A stretch of 21,383 nucleotides of DNA. It comes from HyVt-337 sp964428895 (GTDB taxonomy: Bacteria > Planctomycetota > Phycisphaerae > SM23-33). The position numbers and the translations under genes were made by a program. Where the stretch lies: positions 1-21,383 of the forward strand of contig CAYRZU010000060.1 in NCBI GenBank assembly GCA_964428895.1, given 5' to 3'. Below, piece after piece: positions 1-6,079 of this stretch; the stretch's first letter is position 1, and every line of letters begins with the position of its first letter. The notes beneath the pieces were generated by a model. It was not told the DNA's origin and did no database searches. It saw only the letters and a program-made list of their open reading frames with translations.

Positions 1-1366
1 CTGCCGCGGCGACGGCCGCCACGACGGCTTGGTGCGTGTTGGGATCCATCATCTCCGGCATGAGGTTGCCTTCGGTGACACAGTCGGCCAGGGCATGCGC
101 CGCGGCCATGAGCATCTCCAGCGTGATCCGCGTGGCCTGGGCGTCCATCGCGCCGCGGAAGATGCCCGGGTAGGCCAGGGCGTTATTCATCATTCGCCCG
201 TCGGCGTAGATACTGGCGCCGGCGGCGAGTGCGTCGTCCCGGCGGATCTCGCTGACGGGGTTGGCCAAGGCCAGCACGATCGGGTCGGCGGCCATGCCTT
301 GGACCATCTGGCCCGAGACAATGCCGGGCTTGCTGAGACCGATAAGCAGGTCACGGCCGGCCATGGCGTCGGTCAGCGTGCCGGACAGGTTGTCCTTGTT
401 GGTCCGCTCGGCGAGGGCGCGTTTCTCGTCGTTGAGGTCGTCGCGGTCGCGGCTGACGATGCCGCGCGAGTCGCACAGCGCCACGTCGGCCATCCCCGCG
501 GTCAGCAGCAGGTCAGCCACGGCCGTGCCGCCGGCGCCGGCGCCGCTGATGGCGCAACGCACATCCTTGATATCCCGCCCGACTTTCGCCAAAGCGCTAT
601 AGAGCCCGGCCAGAACGATCGTGGCCGTGCCGTGCTGGTCGTCGTGCAGGACGGGCATGTCCAGTCGTTCGTCCAGCTCGCGCGTAATCTTGAAGCACTC
701 AGGGGCCGCGACGTCTTCGATCTGAACAGCCCCGTACCCACAGGCGATTCTTTCCATCACGTGGATGAACTCGTCGGCGTCGTGGGTGTCGAACAGGACC
801 GGGTCGGCACTGAGGCCGACGAATTCCCAGAAGATCGCCGCCTTGCCTTCCATGACCGGCAGGCCCGCGACCGGGCCGATGTCACCCAGGCCCAAGATGG
901 CGGTACCGTTCGTGGCGATGGCCACGCGGTTGGGAATGTTGGTGTACTGACGAGCCAGCGACGGGTCGGCCTCGATGGCCTTGCAGACCCGCGCCACACC
1001 GGGCGTGTAGACGATCCGCAGGTCGGTGTTGGACTCAATCGGCGTGCGGGAGCGGACCTCGCAAGCCCCGCCGCGATGGGTCTCCATGGCCAGGTCGATG
1101 GCCGCCAGCACCTCGCAGCCGTCCAGGTCCGCCAGGGCGGCTCGCACCTGATCCATCTGCGCGTCGTCGACGGCAAAGACGTCCAGATCGAACAGCGTTT
1201 CGGCTTCGCTGGGTCCGGGCTGGTCGATGCCGCCCACGCGGGCGCCGATGCCGTGGATGTTCGTCAGTACGCCCTCCAGTGCATCCGGGCCGGAGGCCAG
1301 CCGCACCGTGATGCGGAAGACGAGATTGCGTTGGAACTTCTCGTGCAGTGCTTCGGAGGCGGGCAT
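1..1366 (-). CDS. NAD(P)-dependent malic enzyme with N-terminal ACT-like domain (3' end outside window)
   Basis: The enzyme oxidatively decarboxylates malate to pyruvate in the cytoplasm. The frame is open for 455 codons from the ATG at 1366 to the window edge, so the C-terminus is missing. Residues about 13-95 look like an ACT-type regulatory domain (NLVFRITVRL start, IHGIGARVGGI middle). The malic domain follows, with YTPGVA (catalytic Tyr about 120), GTAILGLGDIGP, VMEGKA (Lys about 175), QIEDVAAPECF (metal-binding acidic residues about 217-218) and LHDDQHGTA. The NAD-binding domain starts at GAGAGG (about 275-280), and ANPVSEI and NNALAYPGIFRGA come later. The start is supported by TGAGGA a few bases upstream and by the N-terminal ACT fold. 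The family is clear; NAD versus NADP preference cannot be read from the sequence. An ACT domain suggests allosteric control by a small ligand (inference). Confidence 0.93.
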   Translation of the reverse strand, partial: MPASEALHEKFQRNLVFRITVRLASGPDALEGVLTNIHGIGARVGGIDQPGPSEAETLFDLDVFAVDDAQMDQVRAALADLDGCEVLAAIDLAMETHRGGACEVRSRTPIESNTDLRIVYTPGVARVCKAIEADPSLARQYTNIPNRVAIATNGTAILGLGDIGPVAGLPVMEGKAAIFWEFVGLSADPVLFDTHDADEFIHVMERIACGYGAVQIEDVAAPECFKITRELDERLDMPVLHDDQHGTATIVLAGLYSALAKVGRDIKDVRCAISGAGAGGTAVADLLLTAGMADVALCDSRGIVSRDRDDLNDEKRALAERTNKDNLSGTLTDAMAGRDLLIGLSKPGIVSGQMVQGMAADPIVLALANPVSEIRRDDALAAGASIYADGRMMNNALAYPGIFRGAMDAQATRITLEMLMAAAHALADCVTEGNLMPEMMDPNTHQAVVAAVAAA

Positions 1367-1414
1367 CGGTGTCCTCACTCAAGTCAGCCGGGAACCGGTC
1401 CACATGAATCGCGA

Positions 1415-1443
1415 AATCTACACGTGGGGCGGTGGGGATGCAA
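1415..1443 (-). promoter_or_regulatory. Possible sigma-70 promoter for the malic enzyme gene
   Basis: Read on the minus strand, TTGCAT (1443-1438) and TAGATT (1420-1415) are separated by 17 bases and lie about 50 bases upstream of the malic enzyme start. The match to consensus is moderate (3/6 and 4/6). No other boxes in the 90-base leader look better. Confidence 0.35.
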
Positions 1444-1449
1444 GGGCAG

Positions 1450-1508
1450 AAAAGACGACAGGCCGGTGGATGCGGCGGCGGCACATCCGCGGCGCTTCCA
1501 CCGGCCTG
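1450..1508 (-). terminator. Intrinsic terminator after the cyclophilin gene
   Basis: A perfect 12-base inverted repeat (CAGGCCGGTGGA at 1459-1470, its complement at 1497-1508) encloses a GC-rich 26-base loop. On the minus strand it is followed within a few bases by a short T run (CTTTTC, from the A's at 1450-1453). It begins about 27 bases after the cyclophilin stop codon and ends before the malic enzyme promoter, as expected for a rho-independent terminator separating the two minus-strand genes. Confidence 0.7.
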
Positions 1509-1534
1509 CAGGTCGGCGTTTCGGGCGTCGTCGA

Positions 1535-2164
1535 CTAGTGCCGCTTGGCCTTGACGATCAGGACTTCTTCGGCCGGGACGTCTTGGTAGGGGCCCATGGT
1601 CGTGGTCTTGACCACGGCGATGGCGTCCACGACATCCATGCCCTCGATCACCTCGCCAAAGACGCAGTAGCCGTAGCCCTGGGGCGTCTTGTCGCGGTGG
1701 TTGAGGAAATCATTATCGGCATGGTTGATGAAGAACTGGGCCGTCGCACTGTGCGGGTCGCCGGTCCGGGCCATGGCCAGCGTGCCGCGGTCGTTGGGCA
1801 CCGAAGCGCTGGCTTCGTTGGGAACGGGCTGGCCGGTGGGCTTCTGTTTCATGTCGGGGGTGAACCCGCCGCCCTGGACCATGAAGCCCTTGATGACGCG
1901 GTGGAAGACCGTGCCGTCATAGTGGCCGTCGTCCACGTAGTTCAGGAAGCTCTCGACGGTCTGGGGGGCCTGGTCCGGCCACAATTCAACGACGATGTCT
2001 CCCTTGGAGGTCTCCAGCAGGACCACGGGGTTGCCGGGGGCGGGGGGCTCGGCCAGGGGCTGTTCGCTGTCGGCTTGGGGTTCGGCATCGGTACTATTGA
2101 AGCAGCCGGCCAAGAAAGCCGCCGCCGCAAGGGCCAGCAGTGCGAAGAATGAAGCCTGTGCCAT
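1535..2164 (-). CDS. Lipoprotein cyclophilin-type peptidyl-prolyl cis-trans isomerase
   Basis: It catalyses proline cis-trans isomerisation, here as a membrane-anchored lipoprotein. The 209-residue product starts with a hydrophobic signal ending in a lipobox, LAGC (18-21), then a Pro/Glu-rich linker to about residue 46. The cyclophilin domain has FHRVIKGF (catalytic Arg about 89), FMVQGGG (94-100), AMART and ATAQFFIN (about 141-147), which are the active-site blocks of the family. The domain is compact, as in bacterial cyclophilins. The ATG at 2164 has AAAGGA eight bases upstream. A sigma-70-like promoter precedes the gene and a strong terminator follows, so it is probably monocistronic. It acts outside the inner membrane, like the SurA/PpiD-like protein and S41 protease elsewhere in the window. 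Confidence 0.92.
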   Translation of the reverse strand: MAQASFFALLALAAAAFLAGCFNSTDAEPQADSEQPLAEPPAPGNPVVLLETSKGDIVVELWPDQAPQTVESFLNYVDDGHYDGTVFHRVIKGFMVQGGGFTPDMKQKPTGQPVPNEASASVPNDRGTLAMARTGDPHSATAQFFINHADNDFLNHRDKTPQGYGYCVFGEVIEGMDVVDAIAVVKTTTMGPYQDVPAEEVLIVKAKRH

Positions 2165-2202
2165 GATGATAATCCTTTGTATCGGGGTTAGTGCGAGCCG
2201 GG

Positions 2203-2231
2203 ATTATGGCCTGAAGGCCCGCCGGGGGCAA
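2203..2231 (-). promoter_or_regulatory. Sigma-70-like promoter for the cyclophilin gene
   Basis: On the minus strand TTGCCC (2231-2226, 4/6) is followed after exactly 17 bases by CATAAT (2208-2203, 5/6). Transcription would begin near 2196, giving a leader of about 30 bases with the ribosome site AAAGGA. Confidence 0.6.
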
Positions 2232-2263
2232 CTAGGTTTCGCCGGGTTGGGGGCGATTGCCGG

Positions 2264-2292
2264 TTGTCCTGGGCCGGGCCGCTTCGTAAGAT
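2264..2292 (+). promoter_or_regulatory. Sigma-70-like promoter for the SRP RNA (and possibly dnaX)
   Basis: TTGTCC (2264-2269, 4/6) and TAAGAT (2287-2292, 4/6) are separated by 17 bases. Transcription would begin near 2299, just ahead of the folded SRP RNA. No separate promoter was seen between the RNA and dnaX, so dnaX may be read from here as well. Confidence 0.55.
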
Positions 2293-2321
2293 GGTCACGG
2301 CCTTTGGGCCCCTCACACGCG

Positions 2322-2443
2322 TGGGCGTCGTTGAGGGTCAGGTCTTTGCGACGCTGGACTGCGAACTTGGTCAGGTCCGGAAGGAAGCAGCCATAAGCAA
2401 CCATCCAGCGGGCGTGAATGCACCTGGCCCTCAACCACGCCCA
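2322..2443 (+). ncRNA. ffs: Signal recognition particle RNA (bacterial small SRP RNA, 4.5S type)
   Basis: This is the RNA core of the signal recognition particle, which binds Ffh and targets nascent membrane proteins. The diagnostic apical loop GGTCAGGTCCGGAAGGAAGC with the following AGCC lies at about 2369-2392. The flanks fold into one long hairpin. GGGCGTcGTTGAGGGtCAGGT (2323-2343) pairs with 2422-2442, with only one mismatch and one G-U, and an inner CGCTGGA/TCCAGCG pair (about 2352-2358 with 2404-2410) closes toward the apex. There is no Alu domain, so this is the short form. Exact ends are estimated from the pairing. A neighbouring SRP RNA gene and dnaX is a recurrent bacterial arrangement. 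Confidence 0.93.
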
Positions 2444-2475
2444 TGCGTCCGTAGGGACCTGGCGAACAGGATACC

Positions 2476-3942
2476 ATGGCGGACTATCTCGTACTTGCAC
2501 GGAAGTATCGCAGCCGAACCTTTGAGGAGGTGGTCGGGCAGGAGGCTATCTCCCAGACGCTGCAGAACGCCATCCGCGAGAGCCGCGTTCACCACGCCTA
2601 TCTCTTTGCCGGCACGCGAGGGGTCGGCAAGACCACCGTCGCCCGTATTCTGGCCAAGGCCCTGAATTGCCTGTCCGTCGATGAGCCCACGCCCACCCCG
2701 TGCAACGAGTGCGAGGCCTGCATCGCGATCGGCCGCGGCGACGACATGGACGTTATCGAGATCGACGGCGCGTCCAATCGCGGCATCGACGAAATTCGCG
2801 AGCTGCGGGCCAACGCCATCTATCGTCCCACGCGGTGTCGCTATCGCATCTATTACATCGATGAAGTCCACATGCTCACCAAGGAGGCCTTCAACGCGCT
2901 GCTCAAGACGTTGGAAGAGCCCCCCGAGCACGTCAAGTTCATCTTCGCGACGACCGAGCCGGAGCGCATCCCCGCCACGATCCTGTCCCGCTGCCAGCGG
3001 TTCGACTTCCGGAATATTCCCACGCGGCAGATTTGCGATCACCTGGCCGCCCTCTGCAAGGCCGAGAAGGTCGACGCTGACGAGGACGCGCTGTTCCGCG
3101 TCGCTCGGGCCGCGGCCGGATCGATGCGGGACGGGCTGAGCTTGCTCGACCAACTATTGGCCGAGGGCTCGCGTGTGACCGATGAGGCCGTGGTCCGCGT
3201 TCTGGGCACGCCGCCCGATGAGCGAATGCTGGCCATCGCCGGGGCCGTCGCCGCCCGCGACGCTGCCTCCGCCATCCGAGAAATGGCGGCCGTGCTCGAT
3301 GGCGGCGTGGCCCTCAGTTCGGCCGCGAACGGCCTAGGCGAAGTGTTCCGGCACATGATGCTGGCCGCGACCTGCGGGGCCGATAGCGATCTGATCGAAT
3401 TGCCCGATGCCCAGCGACAGGCCGTTGGCGAACTGGCCGGCCAGTTCGATACGCCCGCCCTGGTCCACGCCATTGGTGTGCTGCAGGGCGTCTCGCGGAG
3501 CTTGCGAGGCTCGTCCCTGGGGCGGAGCTTGCTGGAGGCGGCCCTGATCCGCCTGGCCGAGGCCGAGAAGTTCATCGACCCGACCAGCCTGATCGACCGC
3601 CTGGAACGCTTGGGCGGTGGGGCAGGGCCCATGGCGACGCGCTCGCCCGAAAAAAAAAAGGCGGTAGCCCCGGCTAGCGAGGCCCAGTACGTGGCCGAGC
3701 CGACAGCGAAGCAAACGCCGGCCGCCCAGGCGGAAGCGGCTTCGCCCCCGGCGCCAGCGCCAGCCCGGCAGGAGCTATCAACCGAACAGAAGAACCAGGT
3801 CAACGCCGACCCGGCCGTCCAGCAAGTAATGAGCCTGTTCGGCGGCGAACTGGTGGATGTCGTCAAGGACGCCGGCCCGACCAGTGATAGCGATGGGGAG
3901 AATGGGCCGGCGAGGGAATCCGAGCCCGAGCCGTCGGCCTAA
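2476..3942 (+). CDS. dnaX: DNA polymerase III subunit tau (and probably gamma)
   Basis: This is the clamp-loader ATPase of the replicative polymerase. Domain I has Walker A GTRGVGKTT (46-54), a zinc module Cys65/Cys76/Cys79/Cys82, Walker B IDEVHML (128-134) and the SRC arginine-finger motif (171-173). Domains II and III run to about residue 370. A Pro/Ala-rich linker follows, and then a short conserved-looking tail with VQQVMSLFGGELVDV near the end. At 488 residues it is shorter than E. coli tau (643) but complete for a minimal tau. Codons 392-395 form an A10 tract (separate entry) where slippage would give a product of about 400 residues that ends after domain III, like gamma. The ATG at 2476 has AGGA just upstream. 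DUF4870, ybaB and recR follow in the same direction. Confidence 0.97.
   Translation: MADYLVLARKYRSRTFEEVVGQEAISQTLQNAIRESRVHHAYLFAGTRGVGKTTVARILAKALNCLSVDEPTPTPCNECEACIAIGRGDDMDVIEIDGASNRGIDEIRELRANAIYRPTRCRYRIYYIDEVHMLTKEAFNALLKTLEEPPEHVKFIFATTEPERIPATILSRCQRFDFRNIPTRQICDHLAALCKAEKVDADEDALFRVARAAAGSMRDGLSLLDQLLAEGSRVTDEAVVRVLGTPPDERMLAIAGAVAARDAASAIREMAAVLDGGVALSSAANGLGEVFRHMMLAATCGADSDLIELPDAQRQAVGELAGQFDTPALVHAIGVLQGVSRSLRGSSLGRSLLEAALIRLAEAEKFIDPTSLIDRLERLGGGAGPMATRSPEKKKAVAPASEAQYVAEPTAKQTPAAQAEAASPPAPAPARQELSTEQKNQVNADPAVQQVMSLFGGELVDVVKDAGPTSDSDGENGPARESEPEPSA
3650..3702 (+). promoter_or_regulatory. Candidate programmed slippage site in dnaX (A10 tract plus stem-loop)
   Basis: Ten consecutive A's (3650-3659) sit in an otherwise GC-rich gene. 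In the reading frame they contain the heptamer A AAA AAG (3654-3660), the same slippery sequence as E. coli dnaX. A -1 shift reaches TAG at 3675-3677 after five codons; the other frame (one A lost) reaches TAG at 3665-3667 after two. Downstream, CGGCT (3671-3675) pairs with AGCCG (3698-3702) and GGCC (3681-3684) with GGCC (3693-3696), giving a possible stimulatory stem about 11 bases after the heptamer. Either ribosomal frameshifting (E. coli type) or transcriptional slippage (Thermus type) could operate; the sequence alone does not decide. Confidence 0.65.
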
Positions 3943-3968
3943 GACGGCTGGGACCTATGGAGCACATC

Positions 3969-4394
3969 ATGAGCGAACAACCAACAACGCCGCCCCCTTC
4001 GCAAGAGCCTCCCTCCGCATCCCCGCCCGCGCAACCGGGCCCGACTCCCATGAGCGAGTCCGACGCCTTTCAATGGGCCATGTTCTGCCATCTGGGCGCC
4101 TTCGCCCATTTCATCGGCATCCCGTTCGCCGGGCTGATCGCCCCCATCGTGCTGTGGCAGATGAAGAAGGACGTCCACCCGTTCGTGGATGAGCAGGGCA
4201 AGGAATCGGTGAACTTCCAGCTGTCGGTTTTGCTCGCCGTCGTGATCTGTATTCCCCTGTGCTTTGTGTGCGTGGGCTTCATCCTTCTGGCGGCCGTGGC
4301 GGTGTGCAATATTGTCTTCGTCATCCTGGCTGCCCTGGCGGCCAACAAGGGGGAGCACTACCGGTACCCGATTTCGATTCGATTCATTAAGTGA
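3969..4394 (+). CDS. DUF4870-type small membrane protein
   Basis: This 141-residue protein has a Pro/Ser-rich cytoplasmic-looking N-terminus (1-30) and three hydrophobic segments (about 40-64, 83-105 and 106-124). The pattern of AMFCHLGAFAHFIGIPF, then IVLWQMKKDVHPFVDEQGKESVNFQLS, is the hallmark of the DUF4870 family, whose function is unknown. The internal ATG at 3969 is preferred over the in-frame ATG at 3957 because GGAG lies six bases before it. It sits between dnaX and ybaB, which are adjacent in many bacteria, so it looks like an insertion into that cluster with no obvious functional link. Family assignment is fairly sure; a role cannot be given. Confidence 0.85.
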   Translation: MSEQPTTPPPSQEPPSASPPAQPGPTPMSESDAFQWAMFCHLGAFAHFIGIPFAGLIAPIVLWQMKKDVHPFVDEQGKESVNFQLSVLLAVVICIPLCFVCVGFILLAAVAVCNIVFVILAALAANKGEHYRYPISIRFIK

Positions 4395-4428
4395 CGCGCC
4401 GCCGAAGGCGCCTACGGAGTGAGCAAGT

Positions 4429-4761
4429 ATGTTTGGTGATCTGGGAAAGATTATGAAGTTGATGGGCAAGCTCAAGACGGAGCTGCCCGCGATCCAAGAA
4501 CGCATGGCCGTCGCGGAATACTCGGCCACCACCGGGAACGGCGCCGTGACGGCGACCGTCAACGGTCGCGGTGGGCTGACCGATCTGCGGATCGACCGGG
4601 ACCTGCTGCCGGAGGCGGAGTTGGATACCGTGATGATCGAGGATCTGGTCAAGGCCGCCGTCTCAGCCGCCCAGGCCAAGGCCTCCCAGGCGGCCCAGCA
4701 GGTCATGCAGGAACTGACCGGCGGCGTGGAACTACCCCCCGGGATGGACAGCATGTTCTAG
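4429..4761 (+). CDS. YbaB/EbfC family nucleoid-associated protein
   Basis: This is a small dimeric DNA-binding protein of the nucleoid, encoded in many bacteria between dnaX and recR. The 110 residues begin MFGDLGKIMKLMGKLKTELPAIQERMA, a family-typical Met/Lys-rich first helix. A central beta region follows (VTATVNGRGGLTDLRIDRDLL), then an Ala/Gln-rich C-terminal helix ending ELTGGVELPPGMDSMF, which resembles the usual Gly/Pro-Gly tail. GGAG lies upstream of the ATG. The recR start follows 32 bases after the stop, so the two are likely co-transcribed. Length and layout are normal for the family. Confidence 0.93.
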   Translation: MFGDLGKIMKLMGKLKTELPAIQERMAVAEYSATTGNGAVTATVNGRGGLTDLRIDRDLLPEAELDTVMIEDLVKAAVSAAQAKASQAAQQVMQELTGGVELPPGMDSMF

Positions 4762-4793
4762 ACCGCCCAGGCCCACGCACTGCGGAGATACCG

Positions 4794-5396
4794 ATGGCCG
4801 GCTATGGCCCCATCATTGAAGAACTCATCGAACGGCTCGGCCGTCTACCGGGCATTGGCGCTCGGACGGCCGAACGCCTGGCGTTTCACATCCTCCGCTC
4901 GCCCGAGACCGACGCGGTCGCCCTGGCCGACGCGATTCGAAGGGTCAAGACTGACATTCGCCCGTGCAGCCGCTGCTACAACCTCTCGGAGGGTGACCTG
5001 TGCGCCATCTGCGCCGACGATCAACGCGACGCCGGCGTCATCGCGGTGGTCGAACAACCCAAGGACCTGCTCTCGCTGGAGGCCACCGGTGTCCACCGCG
5101 GCGTCTACCACGTGCTGATGGGCCAGATCGCCCCGCTGGAAGGCGTCGAAGCCGACGACCTGACGATTAGCGCCCTGTTGGCCCGGATCAAGGCCGGCGG
5201 CGTTGAGGAAGTGATTCTGGCGACCAACCCCACCGTGGCAGGCGACGGCACGGCCCTGCACATTCAGAGCCTGCTTCGGCCGTTGGGGGTCAAGATCACG
5301 CGTCTGGCCCGGGGCTTGCCGACCGGCGGATCGATCGAATACGCCAACAAGTCCATTCTCTCAGACGCCCTCAGCGATCGGCGAGAGGCGCCGTAG
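4794..5396 (+). CDS. recR: Recombination protein RecR
   Basis: RecR works with RecO (and RecF) to load RecA at single-stranded gaps during recombinational repair. The 200-residue length is typical. In order there is an N-terminal helix-hairpin-helix (LGRLPGIGARTAERLAFHIL, about 15-34), a zinc finger with Cys58, Cys61, Cys70 and Cys73, a Toprim domain from about residue 81 (VIAVVEQPKDLLSLE and YHVLMGQIAPLEGV) and the conserved ATNPTVAGDGTA block (143-154). The C-terminal Walker-B-like region ends in TRLARGLPTGGSIEYAN. GGAG lies before the ATG at 4794. It closes the dnaX-ybaB-recR cluster and faces a minus-strand gene only a few bases beyond its stop. Confidence 0.97.
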   Translation: MAGYGPIIEELIERLGRLPGIGARTAERLAFHILRSPETDAVALADAIRRVKTDIRPCSRCYNLSEGDLCAICADDQRDAGVIAVVEQPKDLLSLEATGVHRGVYHVLMGQIAPLEGVEADDLTISALLARIKAGGVEEVILATNPTVAGDGTALHIQSLLRPLGVKITRLARGLPTGGSIEYANKSILSDALSDRREAP

Positions 5397-5401
5397 GGCG
5401 T

Positions 5402-5926
5402 CTACGCTTCGGGGGTGTTCACCGTTGACGGCATGCGAACGGTGGGGGGCTGATGCATGGGTGGCAGGGCCCGCATCGCCAAGTAGAGCAGGGGGATGCT
5501 CGACAGCAATCCCGTAATCAGCCCGGCCACCGCTCCCAGGCCAATCGCCGGGACGAGGGGGACCAGGGCCTTGGCCGGTTCGGCTGGGAACCGGTTATTG
5601 ACGACCCAGAACATGAGGATCCACCCGTGCCCCAGCAGGCCCGCCGCGGCGCCGACAATGATGCCGAATGCCGCTCCCGTGCCGATACGGCGCGGCTTGG
5701 GCCACCGATCGCGAATCACCACCAGGATCATGACCCAGCACCAGGCGGCCGCGGCCATCAGGCCACACAAGCCGCCGAATAACGTTCACAAGAGGGCAAT
5801 CCGCTTGAATCCCACGCGTCCCACGACGAAGCCCATCATGGCGCCAAAGCCAATACCCAGAAGGCAGGCGAACACCGCCGCCAACAACAACGGGGTCACC
5901 CGAATGTGTGAACTGTGCCGGCTCAT
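5402..5926 (-). pseudogene. Small four-helix membrane protein of unknown function, broken by an in-frame TGA
   Basis: I do not recognise the family. Two pieces lie in one frame: an ATG-initiated part of 46 codons (5926 down to 5789), with one hydrophobic helix (about 12-38), then TGA at 5788-5786, then 127 further codons to the stop at 5402. The second piece contains three hydrophobic stretches (about 50-70, 85-108 and 120-150) and a Pro-rich tail. No good start or ribosome site restarts the second piece: its first options are a TTG at 5770 and an ATG at 5758, neither with a Shine-Dalgarno sequence. TGA serves as a normal stop elsewhere in the window (DUF4870 and ribF genes), so recoding is unlikely. 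It may be a decayed gene or a sequencing/assembly error. It converges on recR. Confidence 0.6.
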
Positions 5927-6044
5927 ACCCGCAAGAGTCCTTTCGTCCCAACTGTGAGTCTAGCGACCCCGTGTCGGTCTGACAACCGCGCCGGGGTCGC
6001 CACTTTCACCGGAACCGACCGGTATCACGATTGCACAACGGCGG

Positions 6045-6050
6045 TATAAT
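6045..6050 (+). promoter_or_regulatory. Perfect -10 hexamer upstream of rpoN
   Basis: TATAAT occurs 29 bases upstream of the chosen rpoN start. The -35 position at 17 bases spacing reads GTATCA, a weak match (3/6). Transcription would begin near 6057. There is no better candidate in the 150 bases between the divergent membrane-protein gene and rpoN. Confidence 0.4.
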
Positions 6051-6079
6051 TGGTTAGTCAAGGGAAGGCAAGTGTTCCC

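Noticed and set aside
29..2152. A 707-codon open frame on the plus strand
   Set aside because: It is antisense to the malic enzyme and cyclophilin genes, is rich in His/Gly/Arg/Val without domain pattern, and is a product of GC-rich codon bias on the opposite strand.
4395..4428. GCGCC/GGCGC hairpin after the DUF4870 gene as a terminator
   Set aside because: The stem is only five pairs and no T run follows; ybaB continues in the same direction close by.
5786..5788. TGA in the membrane-protein gene as selenocysteine or a reassigned codon
   Set aside because: No SECIS-like hairpin was recognised after it, and TGA ends intact genes here such as the DUF4870 and ribF genes.
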